Assembly: GCA_013824115.1 (NCBI GenBank)
Contig: PNNG01000038.1
Location: forward strand, 40,943-104,942
Source of the DNA: Sphingobacteriaceae bacterium
Lineage (GTDB): Bacteria > Bacteroidota > Bacteroidia > UBA7662
Direction of reading: 5' to 3'
DNA: 64,000 nucleotides
The notes below the pieces were generated by a model. It was not told where the DNA came from. It ran no database searches and saw nothing but the letters and a program-made list of their open reading frames with translations. Below are positions 42,692-52,726 of the stretch, one piece after another (position 1 is the stretch's first letter; each line of letters begins with the position of its first letter). A program made the translations under genes and the position numbers.

Positions 42692-43928
42692 CGCCTTGGT
42701 GATACTCCTATTGTGGGTAGGAACAGCAGAAGCGCAAACCAAAAAGCAGCTTGAAGACCAACGGAACAAACTCATCGAACAAATTGGTTTTATTAAAAAG
42801 CAGATTGAGGAAGTTCAGAAGAAGAAAGAAACCAGTGTAAACCAACTGGTGAGCCTACGTAAACAAATTCAGGTACGTGAGCGCTTGATTGAGAACTTTA
42901 ACAACGACATTGGTCTTACCCAGAACCAAATTGATGGCTTAGAGGTACTCATTATCGCCCTAGAAAACGACCTGGCCAAACTCAAAACCGAATATGGCAA
43001 AATGCTGCAAGTGGCTTATCGCAACCGCAGTCATTACAACAATGTGATTTTGGTGCTTTCGGCCGAAAATTTCAATCAAGCCCTCCGCCGTTTGCGCTAT
43101 TTGCAGCAGTACAATAGCTTTCGCCAAACCCAAGTACGGCTGATCAACCAAACACAGGCCAGTTTAAACAAGCGCAAAGCGCAACTGGAACAAAAGCGAC
43201 AAGAAAAAGAAATGCTCTTGCGCGAAGAAGAAACCCAAAAGAGTCTGCTGAGTTACGAAAGCGAAAAAACGACCCAAATCGTAAGCAAACTGCAACAAAA
43301 CGAGCGCGATTTGCGCAAAGAACTGCAGGCACAGGAAGCTGCCCGGGTACGTTTACAACGGGCCATTGAAGACATTATACGCCGCGAGTTGGAAGAAGCC
43401 CGACGCCAAGAGGCAGAACGCTTGAAAAAGCAAGGCCAGAAACCCGGACAGGTGTCGGCGCCCAAAACCACCCGCGAAGAATTTGAACTCACCCCCGAAG
43501 CCAAAGCCCTGGGTGCCGATTTTGAAGCCAACAAAGGCAAACTTCCCTGGCCCATCAGCAAGGGTTTTGTAAGTGAGTCGTTTGGCGAACACCCACATCC
43601 AGTGCTCAAAAACGTGAAGGTTCGGAACGACGGCATCAACCTACGCACTGCCCAAGGCGCAGAGGTGAAAGCCGTTTTCCGTGGCGAAGTAACAGCGGTG
43701 GTTAGCATTCCGGGCATGCAAAAGGCAGTGATTGTACGCCATGGTCAATACCTCACTGTATATGCACATATTGAAGATGTACGAGTAAGTAAAGGAAGCA
43801 AGATTGAAACCGGACAGGTATTAGGCACCGTGTATTTCGACGACGCTGAAAACAAGGCCGAAATGCAGTTGCAAGTATGGCGCGGTACCACCAAAATTGA
43901 CCCGCAACCTTGGTTGGCTAGACGATAA
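42639..43928 (+). CDS. EnvC-like murein hydrolase activator with degenerate LytM domain
   Basis: 429 residues: signal peptide, a long coiled coil (about 35-270) and a C-terminal M23/LytM domain (about 300-429). The catalytic pattern is degenerate: NDGINLR stands where active enzymes have HxxxD, and MQLQVW replaces the HxH motif. This is the state of EnvC/NlpD proteins, which activate amidases rather than cutting peptidoglycan. The 53-nt overlap with the DUF4292 gene is large, but ATG 42639 is needed for the signal peptide. Confidence 0.9.
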   Translation: MNKPIPSVFQAITARWISALVILLLWVGTAEAQTKKQLEDQRNKLIEQIGFIKKQIEEVQKKKETSVNQLVSLRKQIQVRERLIENFNNDIGLTQNQIDGLEVLIIALENDLAKLKTEYGKMLQVAYRNRSHYNNVILVLSAENFNQALRRLRYLQQYNSFRQTQVRLINQTQASLNKRKAQLEQKRQEKEMLLREEETQKSLLSYESEKTTQIVSKLQQNERDLRKELQAQEAARVRLQRAIEDIIRRELEEARRQEAERLKKQGQKPGQVSAPKTTREEFELTPEAKALGADFEANKGKLPWPISKGFVSESFGEHPHPVLKNVKVRNDGINLRTAQGAEVKAVFRGEVTAVVSIPGMQKAVIVRHGQYLTVYAHIEDVRVSKGSKIETGQVLGTVYFDDAENKAEMQLQVWRGTTKIDPQPWLARR

Positions 43929-44054
43929 GGGGAGGTGCCTTCAAGCCACTGGCATAGATCATTAACCAAATTGGCTGGTATCCTTTCACTCGTTGCTTAG
44001 AAAAGCGCAAGCATTCGAAAAAACAACTAATTTAGAAGCACAAGTACAGACCCT

Positions 44055-44771
44055 ATGCACTGCCTTATAGTTGACGATGATATCCTTTCGCGCAAAGTCC
44101 TGAAGCGATTTGTAGATCAAACCGACTTCATAGAGGAGGTAGTTGAATGCGGCAGTGCTATTGAGGCCAATAGATACCTCATGGAAAACCAAACAGATTT
44201 GCTTTTTCTTGACGTTGAAATGCCCGGAATGACTGGTCTTGAGCTCATCAGCATTCTCCGCAACAAGCCAGCCATCGTTCTGGTATCGGGCAAACGCGAT
44301 TATGCGGTAGAAGCATTCGATAACGATGCCATCGATTATTTGGTAAAACCGGTAACCTACCCGCGTTTTCTCAAAGCTGCTCAAAAGGCCTGGGAAGTCA
44401 AACAAGAAAAAACACAAAAAGCTGGAAAAGAGCCTGTAGCTCCTCCAGCTTTAGAATACATTTACCTCAAGGCCGATGGTCAGTGGGTAAAAGTAAATCT
44501 ATCGGCCATTCAATATGTACAAGCCATGGCCGACTATGTAAACATATATGTGAAAGAGCAGCATGACCTGAAACGGCTGATCATTCACAGCACCATGAAA
44601 GGGGTAGAGAAAAAATTAGAAGGAGGTGCTTTTGTACGTGTACACCGCAGCTTCATCATCAATGCCGGTAATATTTTATCATATAGCAACGATACGGTGG
44701 CCATTGCCGATAAACAAATACCTATTGGCGTAACCTACCGCCATGCATTGCAGCTGGCCATGCAGCGCTAG
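44055..44771 (+). CDS. LytTR-family response regulator
   Basis: 238 residues: receiver with Asp53 (LLFLDVEMPGMTG) and the Lys of YLVKPVTYPR, then a LytTR DNA-binding domain (VRVHRSFIINAGNI). It has no kinase next to it. Close to an exopolysaccharide locus, which such regulators often control; that link is inference. Confidence 0.93.
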   Translation: MHCLIVDDDILSRKVLKRFVDQTDFIEEVVECGSAIEANRYLMENQTDLLFLDVEMPGMTGLELISILRNKPAIVLVSGKRDYAVEAFDNDAIDYLVKPVTYPRFLKAAQKAWEVKQEKTQKAGKEPVAPPALEYIYLKADGQWVKVNLSAIQYVQAMADYVNIYVKEQHDLKRLIIHSTMKGVEKKLEGGAFVRVHRSFIINAGNILSYSNDTVAIADKQIPIGVTYRHALQLAMQR

Positions 44772-44774
44772 GCC

Positions 44775-46490
44775 TTAACCAAGTCTATAACTGATATAGG
44801 TATATAAATTAATTGTCCAAAAGGTCCTGTGAAATTGAAATTCAGGACGTTGGCCATTGGGCGCAAATTGCCACTGGAAATTGTGGGTCCTTCTGATCAT
44901 AAAATCGGAGCCAAAAACCACCTTGTTCTTGGCAATTTGAAAATGACATTTGCTGATGAGATCCACGAAGCGGTGATTGTAGTCCATGGCTAAGGAATTG
45001 CCCATATTGGGATTCAACAAAAAAGGCATCCTGAAGTAGAATAAATCCTGGGCATACTCTATGCGTTCAAACGAAAATCCCCATCTTCTTTGCCCCTTAT
45101 TCCAAAGCAAACCCATTTGTTGACGTGTGCTTCCCGGAGGCAATCCAACTCCTAAATTTTGGCCCCTGTGCGTCCAGCCCACCCCATTTACATGCGTATA
45201 AAACCCAAAGCCTGGTGCTCGGCTGACTTGTGTCAGTGGAGGCATTAATTGGGTTAACTCTGCTTCAAATCTCAAGTAATTGCTTCTACCTGCCAATGGA
45301 AATATCTTGTTGACTCCGACAACATAAACAGTGCTGTGGGCGGGATCAACAGCCAAATCTGCCAAACTTGCAAACCAATCGTCGCGACCGATTTCCGCAT
45401 ACATTTCCATATTGACTGAAGGCAAAAGGTATCTACTGAAAATGCTTAAAATGGCATTTTGAGTATATGGATTTGCAGCATTATTGCTTTCACGGCCAGG
45501 TGCAAAAACACCAAAAAGACCAATAGGCCAAGGTGCGTTACTGCTTTGCACCCCAAATGCGCCACCAACAAAAAGACCGCGCACCCATTTCGGCTGGTAA
45601 TTGGCAGTAATCATGCTGATTTTCGAGTGCTCTCCTCTGCCCAGTGGTGATGGGGTAATGTCAGGGGCCCTGTAAGGTTCTATGGGCAAGGTAGTTGGCA
45701 ATTCCCATTCAATAGGATAAGGGAAAAAACCCGAATATCGCAACCTGCCCCCCACAAATTGCCCTTCAAAATCACCTATAATCGTCTTTAATGGTGTGCG
45801 GGTATGAAGCGTAAAATGAAGAAAACCAGGTGCCGAAGGGCTGATAAAAATACTTCCCTGACGGGCAGGCCCCCATTGCAAATTTTCGGTACTTACACCT
45901 GCACTCCAATTTCGCCAATGAAATTTCACATACGATTGGCCAGCATAAGCTTCTCTAAAAACACCTGTACCCATCCTTTCGGGCATATCAATTCCTTGGT
46001 GACGCACTGGCGGATTGGCTATGGCTTGATTTTGTGCCCATACATATTCCGGCCTGAACTGAAATTCCAACCAATCGCTCCATCGAAGCGAAACACCCGC
46101 TGAATAATACGATTGCCAGCCTCTATTAGAAACCATTGGACCATTCTGCCAACCATAATTGTGGATACTATTCAGCTGTACTCTTTGATGCAGTGGCAAA
46201 AGCTGCCAACGCAATTTGCCCACTCCTTTTCTACTGCCAGCCAAAATCCCCATGTAAGGGTCTTCCTTTGGAAATATTGAATCCTCATCAAGCGTAGTTG
46301 AATCGTTTAATTTCAAACGATCAGCATGCAATGGCTTCATCATGAACGATAGGCTTGAATCTACCTTACCCAGCAATTGCTGTTCACGCAAATAATCTTG
46401 TACGTGCTGCAAGTCGAGCGAAATGGTTTGCGCAGATAACCTATTTGTTAATTGCCCAAGCATGAACGCCACTATAATGAAACTGCGCAT
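44775..46490 (-). CDS. Capsule assembly Wzi family outer-membrane protein, copy 1
   Basis: 571 residues with a signal peptide and Wzi features (WQLLPLHQRVQLNSIHNYGW, QNGPMVSNRGWQSYYSAG, HTRTPLKTIIGDFEGQFVGG). Wzi is a beta barrel that binds capsule at the cell surface. A paralogue of the protein encoded at 55726-57438; both share the order of segments and length. Located at the left end of the polysaccharide locus, separate from the main operon. Confidence 0.87.
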   Translation of the reverse strand: MRSFIIVAFMLGQLTNRLSAQTISLDLQHVQDYLREQQLLGKVDSSLSFMMKPLHADRLKLNDSTTLDEDSIFPKEDPYMGILAGSRKGVGKLRWQLLPLHQRVQLNSIHNYGWQNGPMVSNRGWQSYYSAGVSLRWSDWLEFQFRPEYVWAQNQAIANPPVRHQGIDMPERMGTGVFREAYAGQSYVKFHWRNWSAGVSTENLQWGPARQGSIFISPSAPGFLHFTLHTRTPLKTIIGDFEGQFVGGRLRYSGFFPYPIEWELPTTLPIEPYRAPDITPSPLGRGEHSKISMITANYQPKWVRGLFVGGAFGVQSSNAPWPIGLFGVFAPGRESNNAANPYTQNAILSIFSRYLLPSVNMEMYAEIGRDDWFASLADLAVDPAHSTVYVVGVNKIFPLAGRSNYLRFEAELTQLMPPLTQVSRAPGFGFYTHVNGVGWTHRGQNLGVGLPPGSTRQQMGLLWNKGQRRWGFSFERIEYAQDLFYFRMPFLLNPNMGNSLAMDYNHRFVDLISKCHFQIAKNKVVFGSDFMIRRTHNFQWQFAPNGQRPEFQFHRTFWTINLYTYISYRLG

Positions 46491-46609
46491 AAACTGGCTT
46501 TAATCGAAAAATGGCAATTAAATCGTACAAACCCAAATTCAGTCAACGATATGGCCATAAAACGTAACAACAAAAAGCCAAGGAAAAACCTGGACTTCTC
46601 AAATCAGTA

Positions 46610-46627
46610 AAAGCCCTTTCGGGCTTT
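46610..46627 (-). terminator. Terminator after the CapD/WbpM-type gene
   Basis: Perfect stem AAAGCCC/GGGCTTT with, on the minus strand, a GAAA tetraloop and a following TTTTACTG. It lies about 135 nt past the stop of the dehydratase gene. The rest of the 46491-46762 gap shows no gene. Confidence 0.6.
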
Positions 46628-46762
46628 CTGTGTTTTAGGAATCTCGTGTATTTTCAAGCTGATTACAACCTCCTTGGTTTAACGTGTTTAAGCTAACCTC
46701 ACCTCTTAAGCAGGTTACCTCACCGCATGCTGTAACAGCGCTATGTGCCGCATCTAGGTGCT

Positions 46763-48703
46763 TTAGTACGCCTCGTTGTTGGTTTTAAAACGGGTCTTAT
46801 CAATTTCTTCGAACTTCGAATTGTTGCTTACAAATTCAGGCACCAATTCCTTGAGTTTGGTTACAATGCGGTGCTCATCACCCAAGTTCAAAACCTGCTT
46901 CAAGTGCACCAATTGCTGAGATATTTGGTCGTAATCGTAAGAACGCACCTTGGCAATCATGATTTTGGGATGGTGTGTAGGAACGGTATTTTCGGTGGTA
47001 GCCAAAAGTTCTTCAAAAAGCTTTTCTCCCGGACGCAATCCTGTGAAGGAAATTTGAATGTCTTTGCCAAGTGTTAATCCCGATAGTTTAATCATCTTCT
47101 TGGCCACATCCAAAATTTTCACCGACTCACCCATATCGAAAATAAATATTTCACCACCCGCTCCCATTACACCCGCCTCGAGCACCAATTGGCAGGCCTC
47201 CGGAATGGTCATAAAGTAACGGGTAATGTCGGGATGCGTCACAGTAATCGGGCCTCCTGTCTCAATTTGTCTTCGAAACAAGGGGATAACCGAACCATTG
47301 GAACCGAGCACATTGCCAAAACGCGTTGTAACAAACTTGGTGGAGGACCCGATGGTATTGTTGAGGCTTTGGGTGTAAATTTCAGCTATTCGCTTGGTGG
47401 AACCCATGACGTTGGTTGGGTTAACTGCCTTATCGGTGCTCACCATCACAAACTTCTGTACCCCAAATTCTAACGATAAATCCGCAATATTTTGAGTACC
47501 GAATACATTCACCATCACGGCTTCATAGCAGTTCTCCTCCATTAGCGGCACGTGCTTGTATGCTGCTGCATGAAATACGTAGTTAGGCCGGTACTTTTTA
47601 AAGACATGACGCATCCTGCGGTCATTTCTAATATCTGCCACCACCATGCGTACCGAACTATACAAAGCAGGCTGTACTTTTCGCAGTTCTTGCTCTAACT
47701 CATACATTGGTGTTTCGCCTTGGTCAACCAAAATGAGTTGGGCTGGCCTATAATGCAATAACTGCCTTGCTATTTCAGACCCAATAGAACCTGCAGCACC
47801 CGTTACAAGCACTACTTTCTCATAAATCTCCTGCCGAACATTGTCTTTGTCAAGCCTAATTTCATCGCGCTGCAAAAGGTCCTCAATACGAACGGGCTTT
47901 AACTGATGCGATGTTAACTCTCCGTTGATCCACTTCTCAATAGGCGGTACGCTCTTTACTTTGATATTGTGTAGTAGACAGAGGTCAACAATTTCACGCT
48001 TGCGTTGGTTAGATATATTATGAATCGATAGAATTACTTCCCGTACTTCTTTCTTTTCTATGAATTCGCTTTCTAAAATGGAAGCAGAATACACTTTTAC
48101 GCCTTGAATAACCTTGTTTTGTTTCGTCGGATTGTCATCAATAAAGGCAACCACATGATAATAGGTGTCTTTATCTACCGAAAAAGTGCTTTTGGTGGTC
48201 ATACCCGAGGCTCCAGCACCATAAATAATCACGTTTACTTTTTGCCTACCCTTGTCGAATAGTGTATGGTAAACTGCCTTGAAAATAAAGCGGCTTACCA
48301 CCAACATAAAATTGGAAAAAACGTATTGAATAAGCAAAACCGACAAAGGAACCGCCAGCAGCGATTGCGCTTGCGGGGCATATCGCACAACCGCCAAATT
48401 CAATAGAAACAGCACAGCACTCGCCAGGGTGGTTGCCTTCAAAATTCTGAAAGCATCGGCCACATTCGTATGGCGTACTACACCGCTGTAGGAATGAAAA
48501 GATAAAAAACCAAGCGCAAAACATACAAAAACCACCACCGACTGCTCAAACATCTCCCTGGCATCAATGAGGGTGAGGTCGAAGTTGTGGCGAATAATCA
48601 GGCTTACTTGGAAACTAAAAAGCACAATCGCCAAGTCAATTACCAGCACAAGCCAGCGACTAACAAAGCGATTAGAGTAAAGCCGGATAAATTTTGTGAT
48701 CAT
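46763..48703 (-). CDS. NDP-sugar 4,6-dehydratase, membrane CapD/WbpM type
   Basis: 646 residues: four to five N-terminal membrane helices, a nucleotide-binding middle part (VNVIIYGAGASGM) and a C-terminal short-chain dehydrogenase with GAAGSIGSEIARQL, FHAAAYKHVPLMEEN and STDKAVNPTNVMGSTKR. It makes 4-keto-6-deoxy sugars, usually UDP-GlcNAc derived, for surface glycans. Full-length WbpM-like rather than the short FlaA1 form. Confidence 0.92.
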   Translation of the reverse strand: MITKFIRLYSNRFVSRWLVLVIDLAIVLFSFQVSLIIRHNFDLTLIDAREMFEQSVVVFVCFALGFLSFHSYSGVVRHTNVADAFRILKATTLASAVLFLLNLAVVRYAPQAQSLLAVPLSVLLIQYVFSNFMLVVSRFIFKAVYHTLFDKGRQKVNVIIYGAGASGMTTKSTFSVDKDTYYHVVAFIDDNPTKQNKVIQGVKVYSASILESEFIEKKEVREVILSIHNISNQRKREIVDLCLLHNIKVKSVPPIEKWINGELTSHQLKPVRIEDLLQRDEIRLDKDNVRQEIYEKVVLVTGAAGSIGSEIARQLLHYRPAQLILVDQGETPMYELEQELRKVQPALYSSVRMVVADIRNDRRMRHVFKKYRPNYVFHAAAYKHVPLMEENCYEAVMVNVFGTQNIADLSLEFGVQKFVMVSTDKAVNPTNVMGSTKRIAEIYTQSLNNTIGSSTKFVTTRFGNVLGSNGSVIPLFRRQIETGGPITVTHPDITRYFMTIPEACQLVLEAGVMGAGGEIFIFDMGESVKILDVAKKMIKLSGLTLGKDIQISFTGLRPGEKLFEELLATTENTVPTHHPKIMIAKVRSYDYDQISQQLVHLKQVLNLGDEHRIVTKLKELVPEFVSNNSKFEEIDKTRFKTNNEAY

Positions 48704-48906
48704 AGGTTTGTTCGCGTTTCCAATTGGCTACTACTGATGTAGTTCAAAGTAAGTTCGAAATTAAGATAATTCTATCGCAAATTAATCGGATTTCCATTAC
48801 CAGCTCGTTAACAACCCGAAATTTTAATTCAAACCGCTAATTCATTACACGAATACTGCAAAACACCGCATGAAAAAAATCGATAGCCCTTGTGATTTGC
48901 GCGAGT

Positions 48907-49890
48907 TTAATACCCCAACGCAGCCAGGTCGTTCAACCAGTTATCCAGACTTTCGAGTTCTTGTGGTTGTACTATGCCTTTTTGTTCGAGACAGGCATAA
49001 GCATTACGCAAATTCTGTTGCATACTCACCCCTTGCTCTAAAGCTGCACTTACCCAAGCAATCACTTGCTCGCCTGTTTCATACATGGGGATTTCCGAAA
49101 TGAAATCCTTCATATAATCGTGTGGATTGCGTTTTTGAATTACCGTTGCCGTTGTAAATCCAAGCTCATAACCATAATGCCACATGATGGGATGCGCTAC
49201 AAGTCCGCGTAAAATATCGGTATACCTAAAAGTAACGTAGGTGGGTAAGTACAAAAGCGGAAACAGCCCTTTGATTATGGCGGTGTTCTGCGTATTAAAC
49301 GGACAAATGGTTCCTTTGGTCAGTACCAGCGGGGCTCTTTTTTCAAAAAAGCAAGGTGCATCACTGGTTAGTCGATAAATGGCATCCACATCCGGATCTT
49401 CGTCGGCCAAGCCCTGCCAAATGCCCACATTCGACTTGCCGTAACTTGCCTCATCGAAACCGAATCGCTGGTTGATGAGCCTCAAAGGCAAACCCCTGGG
49501 CCAAATGTGCTGATTGCTAAAGTAGTGATAAACATTCACAAAGCCCTCCTGTCCGAAACGAAGGAAATCACCCGCAAAGGGAGGAAACGACCAATCATCG
49601 TAGGGAATATTATCGTCATCGGTATCAACAATGAGCTCGGCACCTTCCTCCATGGCTTGCAAATAACCCAGCATCTTTCTCGAATAATGATTAAAAGGAA
49701 GCGATTTTGCCAGGGTGTAGGGCAGCTTGTTTTGGGCTTCTACCGACAAAAACCGGGCACTTCCCGCTTCCCAAGCTGTAGGTGATTTTTTATCTCCAAC
49801 AACTATCAAATGGTATTCGCTCCGCTCGGCAAATTTTATGACTGCTTCGGTAGGCTCAAAAATGGAAGTAATAACGATGTGTTTTTTCAT
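48907..49890 (-). CDS. STELLO-like (DUF288) glycosyltransferase family protein
   Basis: 327 residues starting MKKHIVITSIFEPTEAVIKF, with ELIVDTDDDNIPYDDW (Asp-rich nucleotide-sugar site) and KGTICPFNTQNTAI, hallmarks of the STELLO family first known from plant Golgi proteins. Activity in bacteria is not established. Coupled by an ATGA overlap to the preceding glycosyltransferase gene. The 203 bp upstream (48704-48906, between this gene's end and the dehydratase start) hold nothing recognisable. Confidence 0.8.
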   Translation of the reverse strand: MKKHIVITSIFEPTEAVIKFAERSEYHLIVVGDKKSPTAWEAGSARFLSVEAQNKLPYTLAKSLPFNHYSRKMLGYLQAMEEGAELIVDTDDDNIPYDDWSFPPFAGDFLRFGQEGFVNVYHYFSNQHIWPRGLPLRLINQRFGFDEASYGKSNVGIWQGLADEDPDVDAIYRLTSDAPCFFEKRAPLVLTKGTICPFNTQNTAIIKGLFPLLYLPTYVTFRYTDILRGLVAHPIMWHYGYELGFTTATVIQKRNPHDYMKDFISEIPMYETGEQVIAWVSAALEQGVSMQQNLRNAYACLEQKGIVQPQELESLDNWLNDLAALGY

Positions 49891-50903
49891 GTTGTCAAAG
49901 CGAGGTAAGGTATGATTTTACTGGTATAAAAATTTTCTAGATAAATGGCATTTTGGGCCACTGGTGGCGGCAGTAGGAGCATTTTCGACAGTTGCGTTTT
50001 GAAATCATCGTAATGCTGCACCGCTTCTATCACCGAAGCCATCTTATAATGGCGTGTTTCAACGGTATCGGGGTACCGGGCAATTACATGACAGCCCGCT
50101 GCCAAAAGTTCAAACCAACGTGGGGTGAGGGGATTAAAACCGCCGGTTCTACCTGCGGCATCGTCCATGCCAGGCGTAGCATAAAAACATACCTGAGCCG
50201 ATTTAATGAGTTTCCAATAATCCTCTCGACCCGAAAACTCGCCAATCAAGCCAGAGAGATTGCTCACATAGCACAATTTTCCATCGATCAGCTGCTGTTG
50301 TAAATACTCGGTACCCGGATTTTCGGAGACAAACTGCTTTAAATAGCCAAGCAATACTGGATTGGTTCGGCCGCTAAGCACAATGGGATATTTCTTTTCA
50401 AAGGATTCAGTTCCCAAAAGCCGGTATTTATCGGGCAGGCTCATGGGCAAATGATACCAAGGACCTCCGGGCATTGCTTCTTCTGCTGCATGAAAAACTT
50501 CAAGACTTGTGAAATAAACCCGTTCACATTGGGCATAATACAGCAAGGTTTTTTGTAAATCCCCATCCGGAAACACATCAATCAGTATGGGTGCTACCCG
50601 GGGGTGGTTTGAGAAAGCAGGGTACTTTCTGGGTGCCATTTCGAAATACAAGGCTTGTCTTTTTTCCTTTTGCCAGCTTGTTTTCCACGGCCTCAAATCG
50701 TGCATACGTTTGCCCCATTTGCCTTGTTGAGTACGATTGTCCCAGCCCCTGAACTTGTGCTCGAGCATACCCGTGGTGGGGCTCTTCACAATAGGCATGT
50801 GCAAGGCACTTGACAGTGCATCCTCCCATTCAAACACAATCTGCCAGCTAGGCCAGGTTTGAAAATGCCGGTCGGAATAAATAAAATGGGGATTAAACAT
50901 CAT
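49887..50903 (-). CDS. Putative glycosyltransferase (GT-B-like)
   Basis: 338 residues. C-terminal part resembles GT-B transferases: a glycan-type RWFELLAAGCHVIARYP motif with the following ETRHYKMAS, preceded by CFYATPGMDDAAGRTGG. N-terminal part has little familiar sequence. Probably transfers a sugar in the locus product. First gene of a two-gene unit with the STELLO-like gene; divergent from a lipoprotein gene 41 nt away. Confidence 0.7.
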   Translation of the reverse strand: MMFNPHFIYSDRHFQTWPSWQIVFEWEDALSSALHMPIVKSPTTGMLEHKFRGWDNRTQQGKWGKRMHDLRPWKTSWQKEKRQALYFEMAPRKYPAFSNHPRVAPILIDVFPDGDLQKTLLYYAQCERVYFTSLEVFHAAEEAMPGGPWYHLPMSLPDKYRLLGTESFEKKYPIVLSGRTNPVLLGYLKQFVSENPGTEYLQQQLIDGKLCYVSNLSGLIGEFSGREDYWKLIKSAQVCFYATPGMDDAAGRTGGFNPLTPRWFELLAAGCHVIARYPDTVETRHYKMASVIEAVQHYDDFKTQLSKMLLLPPPVAQNAIYLENFYTSKIIPYLALTT

Positions 50904-50944
50904 CGAAATGCAAAGCTAACCAGCTTGCTCAAGTTTGAAAAACA

Positions 50945-51682
50945 ATGCGTTTATTTGTTACAATGAAACGTGTAGGGACATTAGGGGCTTTATTGATAGG
51001 CGTATTTCTTGGAATAGCCTGCAAAAAAGATAATCCGGTTCCAAAACTCCCCCCTTTTTTCAACGTTCCTCCAGGTCTGGCCAGTTATTTTGTTTTTTAT
51101 CCTGGTTCGTTTTGGACCTTGGTAGATTTGGATCGCGAGTGGACAGATTCCATTTACATTAAAAGTGTGCTGCGAGATACCATTGCACTCTTGCACCCCG
51201 GAAATCCACGCGACACGCTCACCGTCACTGAGCGCATTACTGTGCGGTACTATTCGCCTTTTTTTGACAGTGATTATATTTTTAGGAGTGCCTTAGACAT
51301 CCAAGCCTGGGTACGCAATCCACAAGGACCCCATTTTATGATTCAACGCGCCGTAGTAAATGCAGGGAGACAGCGGCCGTTTGGAACCGTTTTTTACTAC
51401 CCGTTGCCCGTGAACAGACCGTTTATTACCGAGGTGGGCAGTTTTTCTCCTTTTATTCAAGAGCCACTTGCCCCATTTTTACAACGCAACGGAGTGCTAT
51501 TACCACAGGCCAGTCGGGTAAATGTTGAAAATGATGTAAGCGAATTTGGAAACCACATGGAGCACTTTTTTGTAGCGGGATGGGGACCGGTGAGCCGGGG
51601 TTATACGCTTTTAAATTATCAATGGCTTTTGCGCAGGGGAAGAACCATCAATGCCGCGGGTGATACGCTTCATTTTCCTTAA
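50945..51682 (+). CDS. Lipoprotein of unknown function inside the polysaccharide locus
   Basis: 245 residues (239 if started at ATG 50963). The signal MKRVGTLGALLIGVFLGIAC gives a lipid-attached Cys. The body is rich in aromatic and beta-type segments (GLASYFVFYPGSFWTLVD, TVRYYSPFFDSDYIF). Not recognised. It is the only plus-strand gene in the 44.8-64 kb locus and has its own terminator, so it looks like an insertion between two glycan operons. Confidence 0.78.
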   Translation: MRLFVTMKRVGTLGALLIGVFLGIACKKDNPVPKLPPFFNVPPGLASYFVFYPGSFWTLVDLDREWTDSIYIKSVLRDTIALLHPGNPRDTLTVTERITVRYYSPFFDSDYIFRSALDIQAWVRNPQGPHFMIQRAVVNAGRQRPFGTVFYYPLPVNRPFITEVGSFSPFIQEPLAPFLQRNGVLLPQASRVNVENDVSEFGNHMEHFFVAGWGPVSRGYTLLNYQWLLRRGRTINAAGDTLHFP

Positions 51683-51704
51683 CGCAGTTTCAAAATAGCC
51701 TGGC

Positions 51705-51725
51705 CAAGCAAAATGCTTGCTTTTT
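51705..51725 (+). terminator. Terminator of the lipoprotein gene
   Basis: CAAGCA-AAA-TGCTTG forms a 6-bp hairpin followed by CTTTTT, 22 nt after the stop. Confidence 0.6.
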
Positions 51726-51760
51726 CGGGTCGATTTGTTTTTCGCTTCCTTTTAATTGCT

Positions 51761-52726
51761 TTATCCCTTTTGCAATACCCATACCGCTTGGTCGCCTTGG
51801 TTCATTGCATTTAATTCCCTTGTTCTTTGCTGAAACAGCAGCATTTCTTGCCTGCTGAATTGGTTTTTCACTTCCAAGGATTTGCCTGTTTGAGCATCGA
51901 ACAGGGCGCCTCCACGGGCATACCATTCGCTTCCCCAAAACTGAAATGCGATGGCATCGGTATAAAAATCGAGTACTTCAAACCCTTGATGCTCTACCAT
52001 CAAACGCATTCCCTTCTCACTGTGCAAAAACAGATGCCTTGGGGCATCCAATTGCACCCAATTTTTTTGAAAGGTATTGAAGGCCTCTGAGGTCACAGTA
52101 GGAAAGCGCAATAGCAGTTTCCCTTGTGGCTTAAGCAAGCCATGTAACACTTTGAGCTGTGCTTCTGGTTGAGGCATGTGCTCAAAAGCGTGGTGTAACA
52201 TAATCAAATCGTATTGACCTGATATTTCGTCGGCTTGGGCCTTTTTTACCAGCAATTGACCGTTCCAATAAATATCAGCTTCCACAAATGCATCGGCACC
52301 CATAGCGGCACTAAAACCCGACTTACGCATGGCTCTCACCAAGTCACCGGCTCCACATCCTAAATCTAAAATGTCCCAGCTTTTACGCGGTCCCATTTTT
52401 ATTACCGCCTCCATCCCTGCGTTTGGAAAGCGACGCAAGAGTGCCTTTGCCCAAAAGGCATAAGGCTTCCTGGCTTTGAATCTTGCATCCCAAAGACTTT
52501 GCTTCAAGCGATTCAGCAAACTCGGCTTTGTACTCGAACTGGCAAAACTGTAGTAGTAAGAGGGGTAAAATGAACCCATGTCTATGGGTACATCCTTCAA
52601 AAACAAGGTTTCGCAGTTCTGGCAATGGAGATAGGTGAAATGCCCTCCCAAGCCGAACATCTTTTCTTCGGCAACCAATGCATTAAATGGTCCGCTAGAC
52701 TTGCAAACCTCACACGGTGTACTCAT
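51761..52726 (-). CDS. SAM-dependent methyltransferase with zinc-ribbon start
   Basis: 321 residues from ATG 52726. N-terminal CEVCK and CQNCE pairs form a zinc-ribbon-like knuckle; the SAM site is ILDLGCGAGDLV, followed by MLHHAFEHMPQPEAQL. Zinc-ribbon methyltransferases of this shape often act on sugars of glycan pathways. The start overlaps the stop of the SLBB gene by 4 nt (ATGA); a longer frame inside that gene is not needed. Confidence 0.83.
   Translation of the reverse strand: MSTPCEVCKSSGPFNALVAEEKMFGLGGHFTYLHCQNCETLFLKDVPIDMGSFYPSYYYSFASSSTKPSLLNRLKQSLWDARFKARKPYAFWAKALLRRFPNAGMEAVIKMGPRKSWDILDLGCGAGDLVRAMRKSGFSAAMGADAFVEADIYWNGQLLVKKAQADEISGQYDLIMLHHAFEHMPQPEAQLKVLHGLLKPQGKLLLRFPTVTSEAFNTFQKNWVQLDAPRHLFLHSEKGMRLMVEHQGFEVLDFYTDAIAFQFWGSEWYARGGALFDAQTGKSLEVKNQFSRQEMLLFQQRTRELNAMNQGDQAVWVLQKG

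Noticed and set aside
46628..46762. Possible tRNA or attachment site in the gap after the CapD-type gene
   Set aside because: No cloverleaf, T-arm or CCA end could be built from the sequence on either strand.
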